64,000 nt of DNA, from NCBI GenBank assembly GCA_038225855.1, contig JBBRQU010000010.1, positions 34,321 to 98,320 of the forward strand, in the 5' to 3' direction. Source of the stretch: CAHJXF01 sp038225855 (GTDB taxonomy: Bacteria > Pseudomonadota > Gammaproteobacteria > Burkholderiales > Burkholderiaceae_D). This document shows positions 8,684 to 17,048 of the stretch, in pieces. The notes beneath the pieces are model-generated. The model saw nothing but the letters and a program-made list of their open reading frames with translations, was not told where the DNA came from and made no database searches. A program made the position numbers and the translations under genes. Each line of letters opens with the position of its first letter. The stretch's first letter is position 1.

Positions 8684-9064
8684 ATGTTGAACAAACGCAG
8701 TGGGTTCATCGCCAGTTTCGCATTGTCTGGAACTCTGGTTTCGCTAACACCGGCAATAGCCGAGGACAAGCTTCCTATTCCAATGGCGCAGTCAAATGCA
8801 CCGTTGCAAAGTTTGTTCGCGGAAAAGGTTCTGGATCAGAAAGCGCTGGCAAAGCAACGCGGTGGTACTGATCCGGGTGTATTAAACGACATGAAATTGA
8901 ATGGAGTCGTCAGCGATAACCGGGCATCCAATCTGACAACTGGCAACAACGCCATTACCGATGGCGCGTTCAGCGGTGTCAGCGGCGTTCCGCTTGTTGT
9001 CCAGAATTCCGGCAACAATGTCCTGATTCAAAGCGCCACAATTATCAACGTGCAAGTCAAATAG
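8684..9064 (+). CDS. Small exported protein with a double-glycine motif, short relative of the fibre-like protein
   Basis: The ATG at 8684 follows AAGGGGA at good spacing; an upstream TTG at 8666 is rejected. The 126-residue product has a signal peptide (about 1-26, ending PAIA). Residues 50-61, LDQKALAKQRGG, match a double-glycine leader pattern (Leu at -12 and -7, Gly-Gly at -2/-1). The rest aligns with the ends of the preceding 604-residue protein: LNGVVSDNR...GNNAI and LVVQNSGNNVLIQ. The last part also resembles the end of the 895-residue protein (VIQNTLNDQRIQGITLIN). It could be a minor fibre subunit or nucleator processed by the adjacent C39 peptidase; this is inference. Confidence 0.75.
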   Translation: MLNKRSGFIASFALSGTLVSLTPAIAEDKLPIPMAQSNAPLQSLFAEKVLDQKALAKQRGGTDPGVLNDMKLNGVVSDNRASNLTTGNNAITDGAFSGVSGVPLVVQNSGNNVLIQSATIINVQVK

Positions 9065-9080
9065 ACTTGTCAGGATTGTC

Positions 9081-9776
9081 ATGAAAGTGCAAGCGGTTCA
9101 CGCGGTCCTTTTAGCAGCGTTTGTCGCAGGTGTTGCGGGCCGTGTGGAAGCGGGTTCAGTAGAGCTGCCGATACAGGTGGGGGGTGGCTATACGGTTCCT
9201 GCGACCAGTTTGAAAGAAGCACGATTTCGCTCGACGGTTCGACAACAATACGATTTCAGCTGCGGATCCGCCGCGCTTTCTACTTTGCTTACTCATCACT
9301 ACGGCTATCCGGTGCCGGAGCAAGTTGTTTTTGAGGAAATGTTTCAGCTCGGCGATCGCGAAAAAATTCAGCAGGAAGGTTTTTCTTTATTGGATCTCAA
9401 GCTATTTCTTGAGAAGCATGGTTTTAGTGCGGACGGCTTCGAGGCCCCGCTCGATAAACTCGAAAGTGTCGGTATTCCCGCTATTGTGCTTCTCAAGGAA
9501 AATGGATATAGCCATTTTGTCGTAGTCAAGGGGACTCGCGAAGGACGTGTGCTGATAGGCGATCCCGCCGGTGGTACTCGCGTGATTACCCGCAAGCATT
9601 TTGAATCGATCTGGATGAATCAGATTCTCTTCGTCATCAGCAACAAGACTGAAATTGCCCGTTTCAACGCGGTTGCTGATTGGAGCGCTGCTCCGCAGGC
9701 GCCTATCAGTAGTGGGGTGAACCGCGAGGGTCTGGCCGGCACTCTCTTGCTCAAGCACGGCCCTTCGGATTTTTGA
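9081..9776 (+). CDS. Periplasmic C39-family cysteine peptidase (FapD-like)
   Basis: This 231-residue protein has a signal peptide (about 1-24) and a stand-alone C39 domain. The catalytic Cys61 lies in QQYDFSCGSAAL, preceded by the oxyanion-hole Gln55; His145 is in NGYSHFVVVKG and Asp161 in LIGDPAGG. There is no ABC transporter domain, so it is not a bacteriocin exporter; the form matches the periplasmic C39 proteins of the Fap system and related loci. C39 enzymes cleave after Gly-Gly, and three proteins encoded next to it carry such a motif. The next gene begins within a few bases, so the two are cotranscribed. Confidence 0.88.
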   Translation: MKVQAVHAVLLAAFVAGVAGRVEAGSVELPIQVGGGYTVPATSLKEARFRSTVRQQYDFSCGSAALSTLLTHHYGYPVPEQVVFEEMFQLGDREKIQQEGFSLLDLKLFLEKHGFSADGFEAPLDKLESVGIPAIVLLKENGYSHFVVVKGTREGRVLIGDPAGGTRVITRKHFESIWMNQILFVISNKTEIARFNAVADWSAAPQAPISSGVNREGLAGTLLLKHGPSDF

Positions 9777-9787
9777 TCAGCGTTCCC

Positions 9788-12475
9788 ATGAATCCCACCC
9801 CAAAGAATTTGGCTCTACTTATTTCACTGATAGGTCTGGGTGTGCCGTGGACCGCTGTTGCGTTTGGTGAAGAAACAACTGGCTTACCGTCATCTGCGCT
9901 AGGCGTTGATGCGAGGGAAGCGCTGGTTCGCAACGTGCTGGGCCTCCAGGAGACAGCGAATAAAAATCAAGCAACCAGCACGGTTTCTCGCTTGTCGAAA
10001 ACAGCGACAAAAACAAAATCGACAGTCGATATAACGAGCGCAAAGCGAGTTAAAAACGTCAAATGGGACCGAACGGCGCTCGGATTAGGCGCCAACGAGA
10101 ATAGCGTCGAAGCGAGCCCGAGCGCCGGTCGCCAAACTGAGCAACGGGAAAGGGCGCAAACCGAACAGCTCGCAAAGATTCGGTTCATCCTGGGGCTTGA
10201 GACGCGAATCGATGTTGCAAGTGTCCATTTGCCCCAGCGAGTTAATCGCGCGGGCGACGCACTCTTGCATCCGGCGGTCGCCGTCGGCGCGGCGCCACGT
10301 CAGCCGAGCAAGCCCGAGGTCGCCTCAGCGAGTTCAGCATCGATTGCCGAGATCTCCATGGAACTACCACAATTGCTGGCACCTATCCCAGAGGCGACTG
10401 GCGATACGATTGCCGAAGCGATATTCGGGCAAAGTCCAGTTCCCAAAACGCCAGAGCGTGATCGGGATGAACCGCCACCGATGCTTGCGGATGGATCGGT
10501 TGGCTCCCGAAGGGAAGAAAGGCGCTTGCCTCTGTTGATGCTCGTACCCACGACGCCGTCAGATGAGGTGGCGCCGGCTCCCGAGCAGCCGTCGGCAGAC
10601 GCCGGAGCAAACCGCAACCACCAAACCAACGCGATTGCGTTGGCCACCCCGTCAGAGTTGACTGCGGACTACCTTGACCCTCTGATGCCTCTTCTTCGCG
10701 CCATCAGGGCATTGGACACTCAACAGAGTGCTGCGTTTACGGAGCGCGACTCATCGACTGCAAGCACGTCGGCCGCGAGTGCGGCCGGGGAAGCTGCGAA
10801 TGACGAATTAGCGGAATTGAGGGTCCCGGATAGTGCGAAGCAGGCACCGCATTCCGTCACGACGTCCCAGACAATTGCAATTCTCGCCTCAGGGAAGGTT
10901 GAAGCGATCCCAATAGCTTTGCTTGCGAAGATCGAGTTGCCAAAAACTCCGGTGCTTATGTCGGGCGGCGAGTTCGTGTGGGCGATGTTGCCGGTGGTGG
11001 CTTTGGCGAAACCTTCTGAAGCCATCGACGTACAAATTGCCGCAAGCAAATCGACTTCTGATGGCGCGCTGAATTCTCCAAGCGAAGATGAGGCCGGCAA
11101 ACCATTTCTTACTGCGGAAACATTAAGCGCCGCATTAGCAAGCAAACTTAAAGAATATAGATCCGCAATCCCTCAATCGAGCGGTGCGGCGAACCAAGAA
11201 GTCGACGAACAGACAGTTCGTCCCGATGGCGCACTTGCCACACCAAAGAACCAGAACGCAACCGAAACCGCGCCAAATGAAGCGTCGGTTGCGATCTTAC
11301 AGAAGGGGATTAGTGCTACGTCTGCTCCAGCGGACATTTCGTCGCTGCCGCTCGTAAATCAGGGGACGCCGATTGGAGCGGGGCTTAATCCCGTAAGCAC
11401 GGACTCGCGCGAAGGGTTTACGCTCAGGGAAGCCCTTTCCGCTTGGTTCGATATCTTCGACCCGAGAATGGTCGCCCCAAAAGTCGTCGCAGGTAGTCGA
11501 CTCGCAGCTCGATCGGCCCTCTCCTCGCGATCCGCAATGCCAGCGATGTCGGACAGCAACTTGCTTCCGGCTCCCGATAGAAAGACATCGTTTATTGCGC
11601 CGCCCGGTCTTATGCAAGAGCAAATCTTGCCGAACCTTGATATTGATGTGGCAAGACCGGTTGCAGCGCGTTTGAACATCGCATCCATTGAGTCGCCCGA
11701 TACTTTACAAAAAAGCAACAAGCGTGCGGATCCCCTTATGCCCGCAGCGACTTCAGGCAAGTCAAGAAAGCAAACAGCGGCCAAGGTACCTGAGGAAAGC
11801 ACTATCGAAAAAGTTATGGCAAGACACGCGCTTGCTGCATCAACACGGGCCGTTTCTCAGGAAGCCACGAATAAACCGCAGGTTTCCATGGCGACCGCCG
11901 CCCCATCCTCGGCCCGGGCATACGCGCAGATCGAGAGTAGTGTCCAGGATAAAGTTCACCCCGACCTGCCGCGCGAAACGCAACGGCCGCCGAGCAACGA
12001 TTTGGAATTGGCGTCCGCTATTCAGGCACCGGATGAACCTCGCGCGAATCCGCTGCAAGGTGAATTGGTCGCTCTGAGCGACTCGAAGCTTGATCAAATG
12101 CGTGGCGGTTTCGAAACCGACTCGGGTTTGAAAATTTCATTCGGAATCGAGCGCGCGGTCTACATCAACGGGAGCCTCGTAACTACGACAAGCCTGAATG
12201 TTTCGGATTTGAGCAAGCTTTCGGCCGGGCAGGCCCAAGCCGCCGGGTTGGGCAATGCGAGTCTCGGATTAATTCAAAACGGGCCGAGCAACACCTTCGC
12301 ACCCGGACAAATCGCAGCATCAAGCGTTGCAACGGTCATTCAAAACACGTTGAACGACCAGAGAATCCAAGGCATCACGCTCATTAACGCAACGGTCAAT
12401 AGTCTCGATTTGATCAAACACGCAAATGTGCAGTCGTCGATTCAGAATGCACTTACGGATTCGCTTCGCAGATAA
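9788..12475 (+). CDS. Large exported protein with C-terminal double-glycine module
   Basis: The first good start is ATG 9788; a TTG at 9773 overlaps the preceding stop. The 895-residue product has a signal peptide (about 1-26, ending AVAFG). A long, poorly conserved Ala/Ser/Pro/Glu-rich region (about 30-760) shows no recognisable fold. A C-terminal module begins with LSDSKLDQMRGG (Gly773-Gly774), an excellent match to the double-glycine leader consensus, and continues with ISFGIERAVYINGSL and VIQNTLNDQRIQGITLINAT. The last motif is shared with the 126-residue protein. I do not recognise the family. Position and motif suggest a substrate of the C39 peptidase, perhaps a surface or anchoring component. 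Confidence 0.7.
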   Translation: MNPTPKNLALLISLIGLGVPWTAVAFGEETTGLPSSALGVDAREALVRNVLGLQETANKNQATSTVSRLSKTATKTKSTVDITSAKRVKNVKWDRTALGLGANENSVEASPSAGRQTEQRERAQTEQLAKIRFILGLETRIDVASVHLPQRVNRAGDALLHPAVAVGAAPRQPSKPEVASASSASIAEISMELPQLLAPIPEATGDTIAEAIFGQSPVPKTPERDRDEPPPMLADGSVGSRREERRLPLLMLVPTTPSDEVAPAPEQPSADAGANRNHQTNAIALATPSELTADYLDPLMPLLRAIRALDTQQSAAFTERDSSTASTSAASAAGEAANDELAELRVPDSAKQAPHSVTTSQTIAILASGKVEAIPIALLAKIELPKTPVLMSGGEFVWAMLPVVALAKPSEAIDVQIAASKSTSDGALNSPSEDEAGKPFLTAETLSAALASKLKEYRSAIPQSSGAANQEVDEQTVRPDGALATPKNQNATETAPNEASVAILQKGISATSAPADISSLPLVNQGTPIGAGLNPVSTDSREGFTLREALSAWFDIFDPRMVAPKVVAGSRLAARSALSSRSAMPAMSDSNLLPAPDRKTSFIAPPGLMQEQILPNLDIDVARPVAARLNIASIESPDTLQKSNKRADPLMPAATSGKSRKQTAAKVPEESTIEKVMARHALAASTRAVSQEATNKPQVSMATAAPSSARAYAQIESSVQDKVHPDLPRETQRPPSNDLELASAIQAPDEPRANPLQGELVALSDSKLDQMRGGFETDSGLKISFGIERAVYINGSLVTTTSLNVSDLSKLSAGQAQAAGLGNASLGLIQNGPSNTFAPGQIAASSVATVIQNTLNDQRIQGITLINATVNSLDLIKHANVQSSIQNALTDSLRR

Positions 12476-12704
12476 TCGGTTAATGCGTAGTTGCATTCAG
12501 TGGTGAGCCGCCTCGCGCACAGTTACCTCGAGACCATTGCACCTCACAACACGGTTGCAAACCATTATCGGTTCCAGCAAGCGAGCGCCGGAATACACGA
12601 CACAAACCGTGGCCACTCGGTGCGCCCGAATGTACTGCCACTATGGATTGGTGGATGATTGGGGCCGGGACAAACGGCCCCTGCACCCCACGCAATGCCG
12701 CCGC

Positions 12705-14039
12705 TCAAAAAGACATCGGCATCCTGAGCGTCAACGTGAGGTCCGGCGTATCCCGGGTCAACCCGGCGCCAAGCGACAAGCTGAGCGTCCGCTGATTGCT
12801 CAATCTCAACGAGTAGCCGAGAAGCAATGTTCCGAGTTGTACGCGTACCGAGTCCGGTGCAACGTGTCCATTCAGCTTCGTCTTGCCGACGGAGGCATGG
12901 TCGTAACCGATACTGAAAGAGGACCTCTCATTGAGGGCCAAGCCCATACCGAAATTGAACCCGAAAATGCCACCCGGCGAGACGCTGCCAAGGTTCTCGG
13001 GACCAGTGTCCGTTCGACGCACAACGCTACCGCGCCTGAAGCTGTGCAAATAGCTGACCGTTCCGAAGAACACCGCAGGATCGGACGGGTATAAAACGGT
13101 AAGGGCCGGCTGCAACCCATAAAACCCTGAACCAGTCGGCAAACTGGTTTGCACACCGTCGTTGCGGAAGCCAAGAACCGCCCTGGACGTTTCGACTTCA
13201 AACGGATCCTTGCCGGTTCGGGACTTGAAGCGAAGGCTGCCGATGTAATACGGATTGTCCGCGCCACCATCATTGAATTGATAGCGCGCCGTCGCTTCGA
13301 CGTCGCCAATACCATGACCGGAGGAGTCGAAAACAGTCGTGTTGGCCGCCGCCCCCTGAAGAAACTCCCGCCCTACCCCGGTATCGGAACGATAGACATA
13401 CGGTACTCGCGCTTCCAACTCCAGGCGATTCGTTATGCCATAGCGCGTCGTAAGCGTGCCGATGAACGTGTTTCGTTTGACCTCGCGAACGTCGATGAGT
13501 CCGATGAGAATCGCCGGAATAATCGTATAGCCGACCAACGCGACACGATTACTTGACGAATAAGAATATTGCAAAGACGGCTCAAGCCCGAACTTGCCTT
13601 TCGGGGTCAACACGCCCGTCTGTTCGAAGATCTGAGCAACAGCCGTCGCACGATTCTCCTGTGTCGGCGCTTGGCCAACGGGCTGTGGAGGATTTGCCTG
13701 CGCCAATTGATCTGGCGGATTCGGGTTAGTGCCGGTATTTGCAGCCGCGGGCGTGGTGTTCACGCTGCTGCCTATACCTCCGCCGCGTTTTCTTGCGAGC
13801 GTTTCAAGCCCCAAGGCCCGACGCACGTCATTGAGACTCGCTTCTTCTTCGGCGATCGACCGTTTGAGCGCTTCCATGCGGAGCGTCTGCTCTGCGATTT
13901 TCTGCTTAAGCGCTTCTAGCCGCGTTTGGGCTTCATCCAACGACTCGGCTGCGATCGCGGAATGCATCGCACTGAAGACAAAAACCACGGAAACACCCAG
14001 AGGCGCTAAACGTCGCAACTGCTTGTGTTCTTGTTTCAT
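12705..14039 (-). CDS. Outer-membrane beta-barrel with N-terminal coiled coil (FapF-like/MetA-type transporter)
   Basis: The start is ATG 14039 (a TTG at 14042 is in frame); AGGGA lies 9 bases upstream. The 444-residue product has a signal peptide (about 1-31), a coiled coil (about 33-75, heptad-like Leu/Ile, LDEAQTRLEALKQKIAEQ), a double-glycine-like motif LGLETLARKRGG (76-87), a Pro/Gln linker, and a barrel of about 300 residues ending in Phe. A coiled coil before a barrel recalls the trimeric amyloid exporter FapF; the barrel could also be read as the phenol MetA-type OMP family. It faces the peptidase operon and has its own -24/-12 promoter, so it is probably coregulated with it and exports the fibre subunits. 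Confidence 0.78.
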   Translation of the reverse strand: MKQEHKQLRRLAPLGVSVVFVFSAMHSAIAAESLDEAQTRLEALKQKIAEQTLRMEALKRSIAEEEASLNDVRRALGLETLARKRGGGIGSSVNTTPAAANTGTNPNPPDQLAQANPPQPVGQAPTQENRATAVAQIFEQTGVLTPKGKFGLEPSLQYSYSSSNRVALVGYTIIPAILIGLIDVREVKRNTFIGTLTTRYGITNRLELEARVPYVYRSDTGVGREFLQGAAANTTVFDSSGHGIGDVEATARYQFNDGGADNPYYIGSLRFKSRTGKDPFEVETSRAVLGFRNDGVQTSLPTGSGFYGLQPALTVLYPSDPAVFFGTVSYLHSFRRGSVVRRTDTGPENLGSVSPGGIFGFNFGMGLALNERSSFSIGYDHASVGKTKLNGHVAPDSVRVQLGTLLLGYSLRLSNQRTLSLSLGAGLTRDTPDLTLTLRMPMSF

Positions 14040-14072
14040 CAATGTTTATCCCTGCGGATTCATGCCGAGTCA

Positions 14073-14088
14073 GGCATTAGCAACGCCA
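14073..14088 (-). promoter_or_regulatory. Sigma-54 (-24/-12) promoter of the outer-membrane barrel gene
   Basis: Read on the minus strand, TGGCGTTGCTAATGCC has GG and GC separated by exactly 10 bases. It lies 34 bases before the start codon, which would leave a leader of about 20 bases containing the ribosome site. The -12 box (ATGC) is one base off the TTGC ideal. It pairs with the promoter at 6726-6741 and the activator gene at 5043. The 14043-14288 gap holds nothing else I can name. Confidence 0.65.
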
Positions 14089-14288
14089 TCGGCAAATTTC
14101 TACAACCCTCCTTTAACACAGGATTGAGAAGTCGATTTTGCGATAACACCAATAAATCGGCAAGGGCAAACTGCATCTCCATAAATCTTCCGCACCGATA
14201 CAACAGTGGGCCAAGTCGATCGGCTCAGTCGATATCGCACAGGAAGCAAAGACGATTTGAAATGAGCCATCACCCGGCGTCTGACCCA

Positions 14289-15371
14289 CTATTGGCCTTG
14301 GCACAGTCCCAAAATTCGTTCGCTTTGAGAACAAGTGGCGGGCGAAGCCGGAGCCTGCACCCGCGCAGGGGCTGCCGGCTTGGGCCTGGATGCGATACAC
14401 GTGCGCAGCACACGCTCGATAGGTTGGTAATAGAGCCAGCCAGCACCGAGCTCCGGCACGCTCAATTCAACGTCGCGCCACTTCGGATGCCCCTCGGTCT
14501 GCAGTACCGCAAAGTTCTGGCATAAAGAGCGAGCAAATCCCGTCATATGATCGGTCGTTAGCTTGTACGTATAGTCGTACGTAACCAGCAACGCCTTGAT
14601 CGCCATCCCCGGGACATCCTGATCCAACCAATTCGGATAGCTGGCCGAGCGGATGGTTGCGGGAAAGTAAGTTTGCAACGCGGCTTTCGTCGCCGCGTTG
14701 TTCGGATCGACCTTGAGCAGCCTGACGAGCTGCTTGGCTTCGGGCTTCATGTCCGCCAGCAGTTTCGCGGGTTGCCCGGCGACGATGACGACGACGTCGA
14801 GGCTCTTGTCGGTCGTGAGCTTCACGAGTCCTTCCTCATTACTGAGAAAGCTCGCGTTTCCCTCGGGAATCGGTTGACCGAACATCAGACGATAAATCGT
14901 TGTGGCACTCAATGCGGTGCCACTTTGCAACCTGTCCACGTTCATTTTCTTGTCTTTTATTTCGTGCACATATTGAAGCGGAGAATCCGCTCGAACGATG
15001 AAATAGATCTCCTCGTTATACAAAGGCATGATCACGCGCAACGGTCGAATCAGCCGGCCAGCTTCACCATTGCCTGCGGCTGCGTAATCAAGGAATGCCT
15101 GATAAACGTCGGATTGCACAATGGCCAGTTTGACGTTCGTCTCGTAACGCAACCGATTCAGGTTATCCGCCGAGCCCTTCGATGGAAGAACTTCGAGCGC
15201 AATATCTGCATCCGGTGCAACGAACTTGGCGAGATCTCGTCCTATTTGTATATAGGTCCCACGTTCGGACGCAGTCACGATCTTGTACTCGACCGCGGCG
15301 CGTGCCGACAAGCTCGCCAATGACGCAAATATGGAGCAGAGCACCACCACGAAAATTTTGTACATCATCAT
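14289..15371 (-). CDS. TAXI-family (TRAP-associated) periplasmic solute-binding protein
   Basis: This 360-residue protein has a signal peptide (about 1-25, SLSARAAVEYKIVTASERGTY). It follows the TAXI fold: YIQIGRDLAKFVAPD early on, a GSADNLNRL loop, and the region IYFIVRADSPLQYVHEIKDK. These proteins normally bind acidic solutes for a TRAP transporter, but no TRAP permease is encoded here. A tail with two Cys (ATCSQSERILGLC) is unusual and may form a disulfide. It lies between dnaB and the sigma-54-controlled barrel gene, same strand; it may be a sensor or accessory protein of that locus or an unrelated neighbour. Confidence 0.75.
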   Translation of the reverse strand: MMMYKIFVVVLCSIFASLASLSARAAVEYKIVTASERGTYIQIGRDLAKFVAPDADIALEVLPSKGSADNLNRLRYETNVKLAIVQSDVYQAFLDYAAAGNGEAGRLIRPLRVIMPLYNEEIYFIVRADSPLQYVHEIKDKKMNVDRLQSGTALSATTIYRLMFGQPIPEGNASFLSNEEGLVKLTTDKSLDVVVIVAGQPAKLLADMKPEAKQLVRLLKVDPNNAATKAALQTYFPATIRSASYPNWLDQDVPGMAIKALLVTYDYTYKLTTDHMTGFARSLCQNFAVLQTEGHPKWRDVELSVPELGAGWLYYQPIERVLRTCIASRPKPAAPARVQAPASPATCSQSERILGLCQGQ

Positions 15372-15406
15372 CCCTCATCCCTGATTTAACGACTTCCACG
15401 ACATCG

Positions 15407-16822
15407 TCAGTATCCGCCGGATGCAAAATTTTCGAACTTAGTGTATTCGCCTATAAAAGTGAGCCTCACCGTGCCGATCGGTCCGTTGCGCTGCTTGCCG
15501 ATGATGATTTCGGCGGTGCCTTTCTCCTGCGAATCGGGGTTGTAGACCTCGTCGCGATAGATGAACAGGATCAGGTCGGCGTCCTGCTCAATCGCACCCG
15601 ACTCGCGCAGATCGCTCATCACCGGGCGCTTGTTGGGGCGCTGCTCGAGACTGCGGTTGAGCTGCGAGAGCGCGATGACGGGGCACTGCAGCTCCTTGGC
15701 CAGCGCCTTCAACGACCGCGAGATTTCCGAAATCTCGGTCGCGCGATTTTCTCCGGTCGAGCTAGCCGACATCAACTGCAGGTAGTCGACGATGATCAAG
15801 CCGAGCTTGCCGCATTGACGTGCGAGCCGGCGTGCGCGTCCGCGCAACTCGACCGACGTGAGCGCAGGCGTTTCGTCGATCGACAACTGGGCGTCCTGCA
15901 TCTTCTGGATCGCGTGCGTCAGCCGCGGCCAATCGTCATCGGAGAGGCGCCCGGTACGAACCTTGTGCTGGTCGAGCCGACCGACCGAACCCAGCATGCG
16001 CATCGCCAACTGCGTTCCCGCCATTTCCATCGAGAACACCGCAACCGGCAGTCCCTGATCGATCGCCACATGCTCGGCGATGTTGAGGGCGAGAGCGGTC
16101 TTGCCCATCGATGGACGACCCGCGATGATAACCAGGTCGCCCGCCTGAAGTCCCGACGTCTTCGAGTCGAGATCGGTGAAGCCCGTGGGGACGCCGGTGA
16201 TATCGCTCGGGTTGTCGCGGTGGTAGAGCTCGTCGATGCGTTCGACCACTTTGGTCAACAGCGGCTGGATGTCGACGAAGCCTTGCGTGCCGCGCGCTCC
16301 TTCCTCGGCGATCGCGAATACCTTGGCCTCGGCCTCGTCGAGAAGCTGCGCGACATCGCGACCGTTGGGGTTGAGCGCGGCTTCGGAGATTTCGTCGCTG
16401 ACCGAAACGAGCTTGCGCATCACGGCGCGGCCTCGCACGATTTCCGCATAGCGCCGGATGTTGGCCGCCGACGGCGTGTTCTGCGCGAGCGCGTTCAGAT
16501 ACACGAGGCCGCCGACTTCGTCGGCCCGGGCCGATGACGAAAGCGACTCGAACACCGTGATCACATCGGCCGGACGCGCCTGATCGATCAGGCGCGCGAT
16601 GTGCTGGAAGATCAGTCGATGGTCGTAGCGATAGAAGTCTTCGCCGTGCAGGTAATCGGAGATCTTGTCCCACGCGGCGTTGTCGAGCAGCAAGCCGCCC
16701 AACACCGATTGCTCGGCCTCGATCGAATGCGGCGGAACACGCAGCGATTCGATCTGGCGATCGTGAACTTCACTCGCTCGGTCGGGCAGGCGATCGAGCC
16801 GCAGGGGGATCGGTGTGTTCAT
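15407..16822 (-). CDS. dnaB: Replicative DNA helicase DnaB
   Basis: This 471-residue protein has the DnaB N-terminal domain (PPHSIEAEQSVLGGLLLD, about 31-130), a linker and a RecA-type helicase domain with Walker A GRPSMGKTAL (about 235), Walker B LIIVDYLQLM, and the final motif with LILFIYRDEVYNPD. It unwinds DNA at the replication fork as a hexamer. Gene order rpsF-priB-rpsR-rplI-dnaB is the classic one. It lies downstream of a terminator that ends the ribosomal part, so it may have its own promoter in 16823-16961. Confidence 0.97.
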   Translation of the reverse strand: MNTPIPLRLDRLPDRASEVHDRQIESLRVPPHSIEAEQSVLGGLLLDNAAWDKISDYLHGEDFYRYDHRLIFQHIARLIDQARPADVITVFESLSSSARADEVGGLVYLNALAQNTPSAANIRRYAEIVRGRAVMRKLVSVSDEISEAALNPNGRDVAQLLDEAEAKVFAIAEEGARGTQGFVDIQPLLTKVVERIDELYHRDNPSDITGVPTGFTDLDSKTSGLQAGDLVIIAGRPSMGKTALALNIAEHVAIDQGLPVAVFSMEMAGTQLAMRMLGSVGRLDQHKVRTGRLSDDDWPRLTHAIQKMQDAQLSIDETPALTSVELRGRARRLARQCGKLGLIIVDYLQLMSASSTGENRATEISEISRSLKALAKELQCPVIALSQLNRSLEQRPNKRPVMSDLRESGAIEQDADLILFIYRDEVYNPDSQEKGTAEIIIGKQRNGPIGTVRLTFIGEYTKFENFASGGY

Positions 16823-16961
16823 CGAATCGAGGGAGCGCGCATCGGGCCGTTTGCGTCAGGAATATGGCGATTCACTATAGTTCAACGGGCGGGCGCAGGC
16901 TGTGGGCAAAGCTGTGGAAATACCTGTGTGTCTTCGGTGCAATCGAGTTCAATAACTCCAA

Positions 16962-16987
16962 ACAAAAGGCCGGGCAAGCCCGGCCTT
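16962..16987 (-). terminator. Intrinsic terminator downstream of rplI
   Basis: On the minus strand AAGGCCGGGC and GCCCGGCCTT form a perfect stem with a tight CTTG loop, followed by TTTTGTTT. It lies 62 bases after the rplI stop and separates the ribosomal genes from dnaB. Confidence 0.85.
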
Positions 16988-17048
16988 CGTTCAAATGGAT
17001 GATGCCGCGCTCAGCGATTCGCCGTCGGCAGCGCAGTCAGCATGTCGT

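Noticed and set aside
9081..9776. Bacteriocin or lantibiotic export system, suggested by the C39 domain and double-glycine motifs
   Set aside because: The peptidase has a signal peptide and no ABC transporter part, no exporter gene is present, and the motif proteins carry their own signal peptides.
12661..12681. GGGGCC/GGCCCC hairpin between the convergent 895-aa protein and barrel genes
   Set aside because: There is no T run on either side, so it cannot be called an intrinsic terminator.
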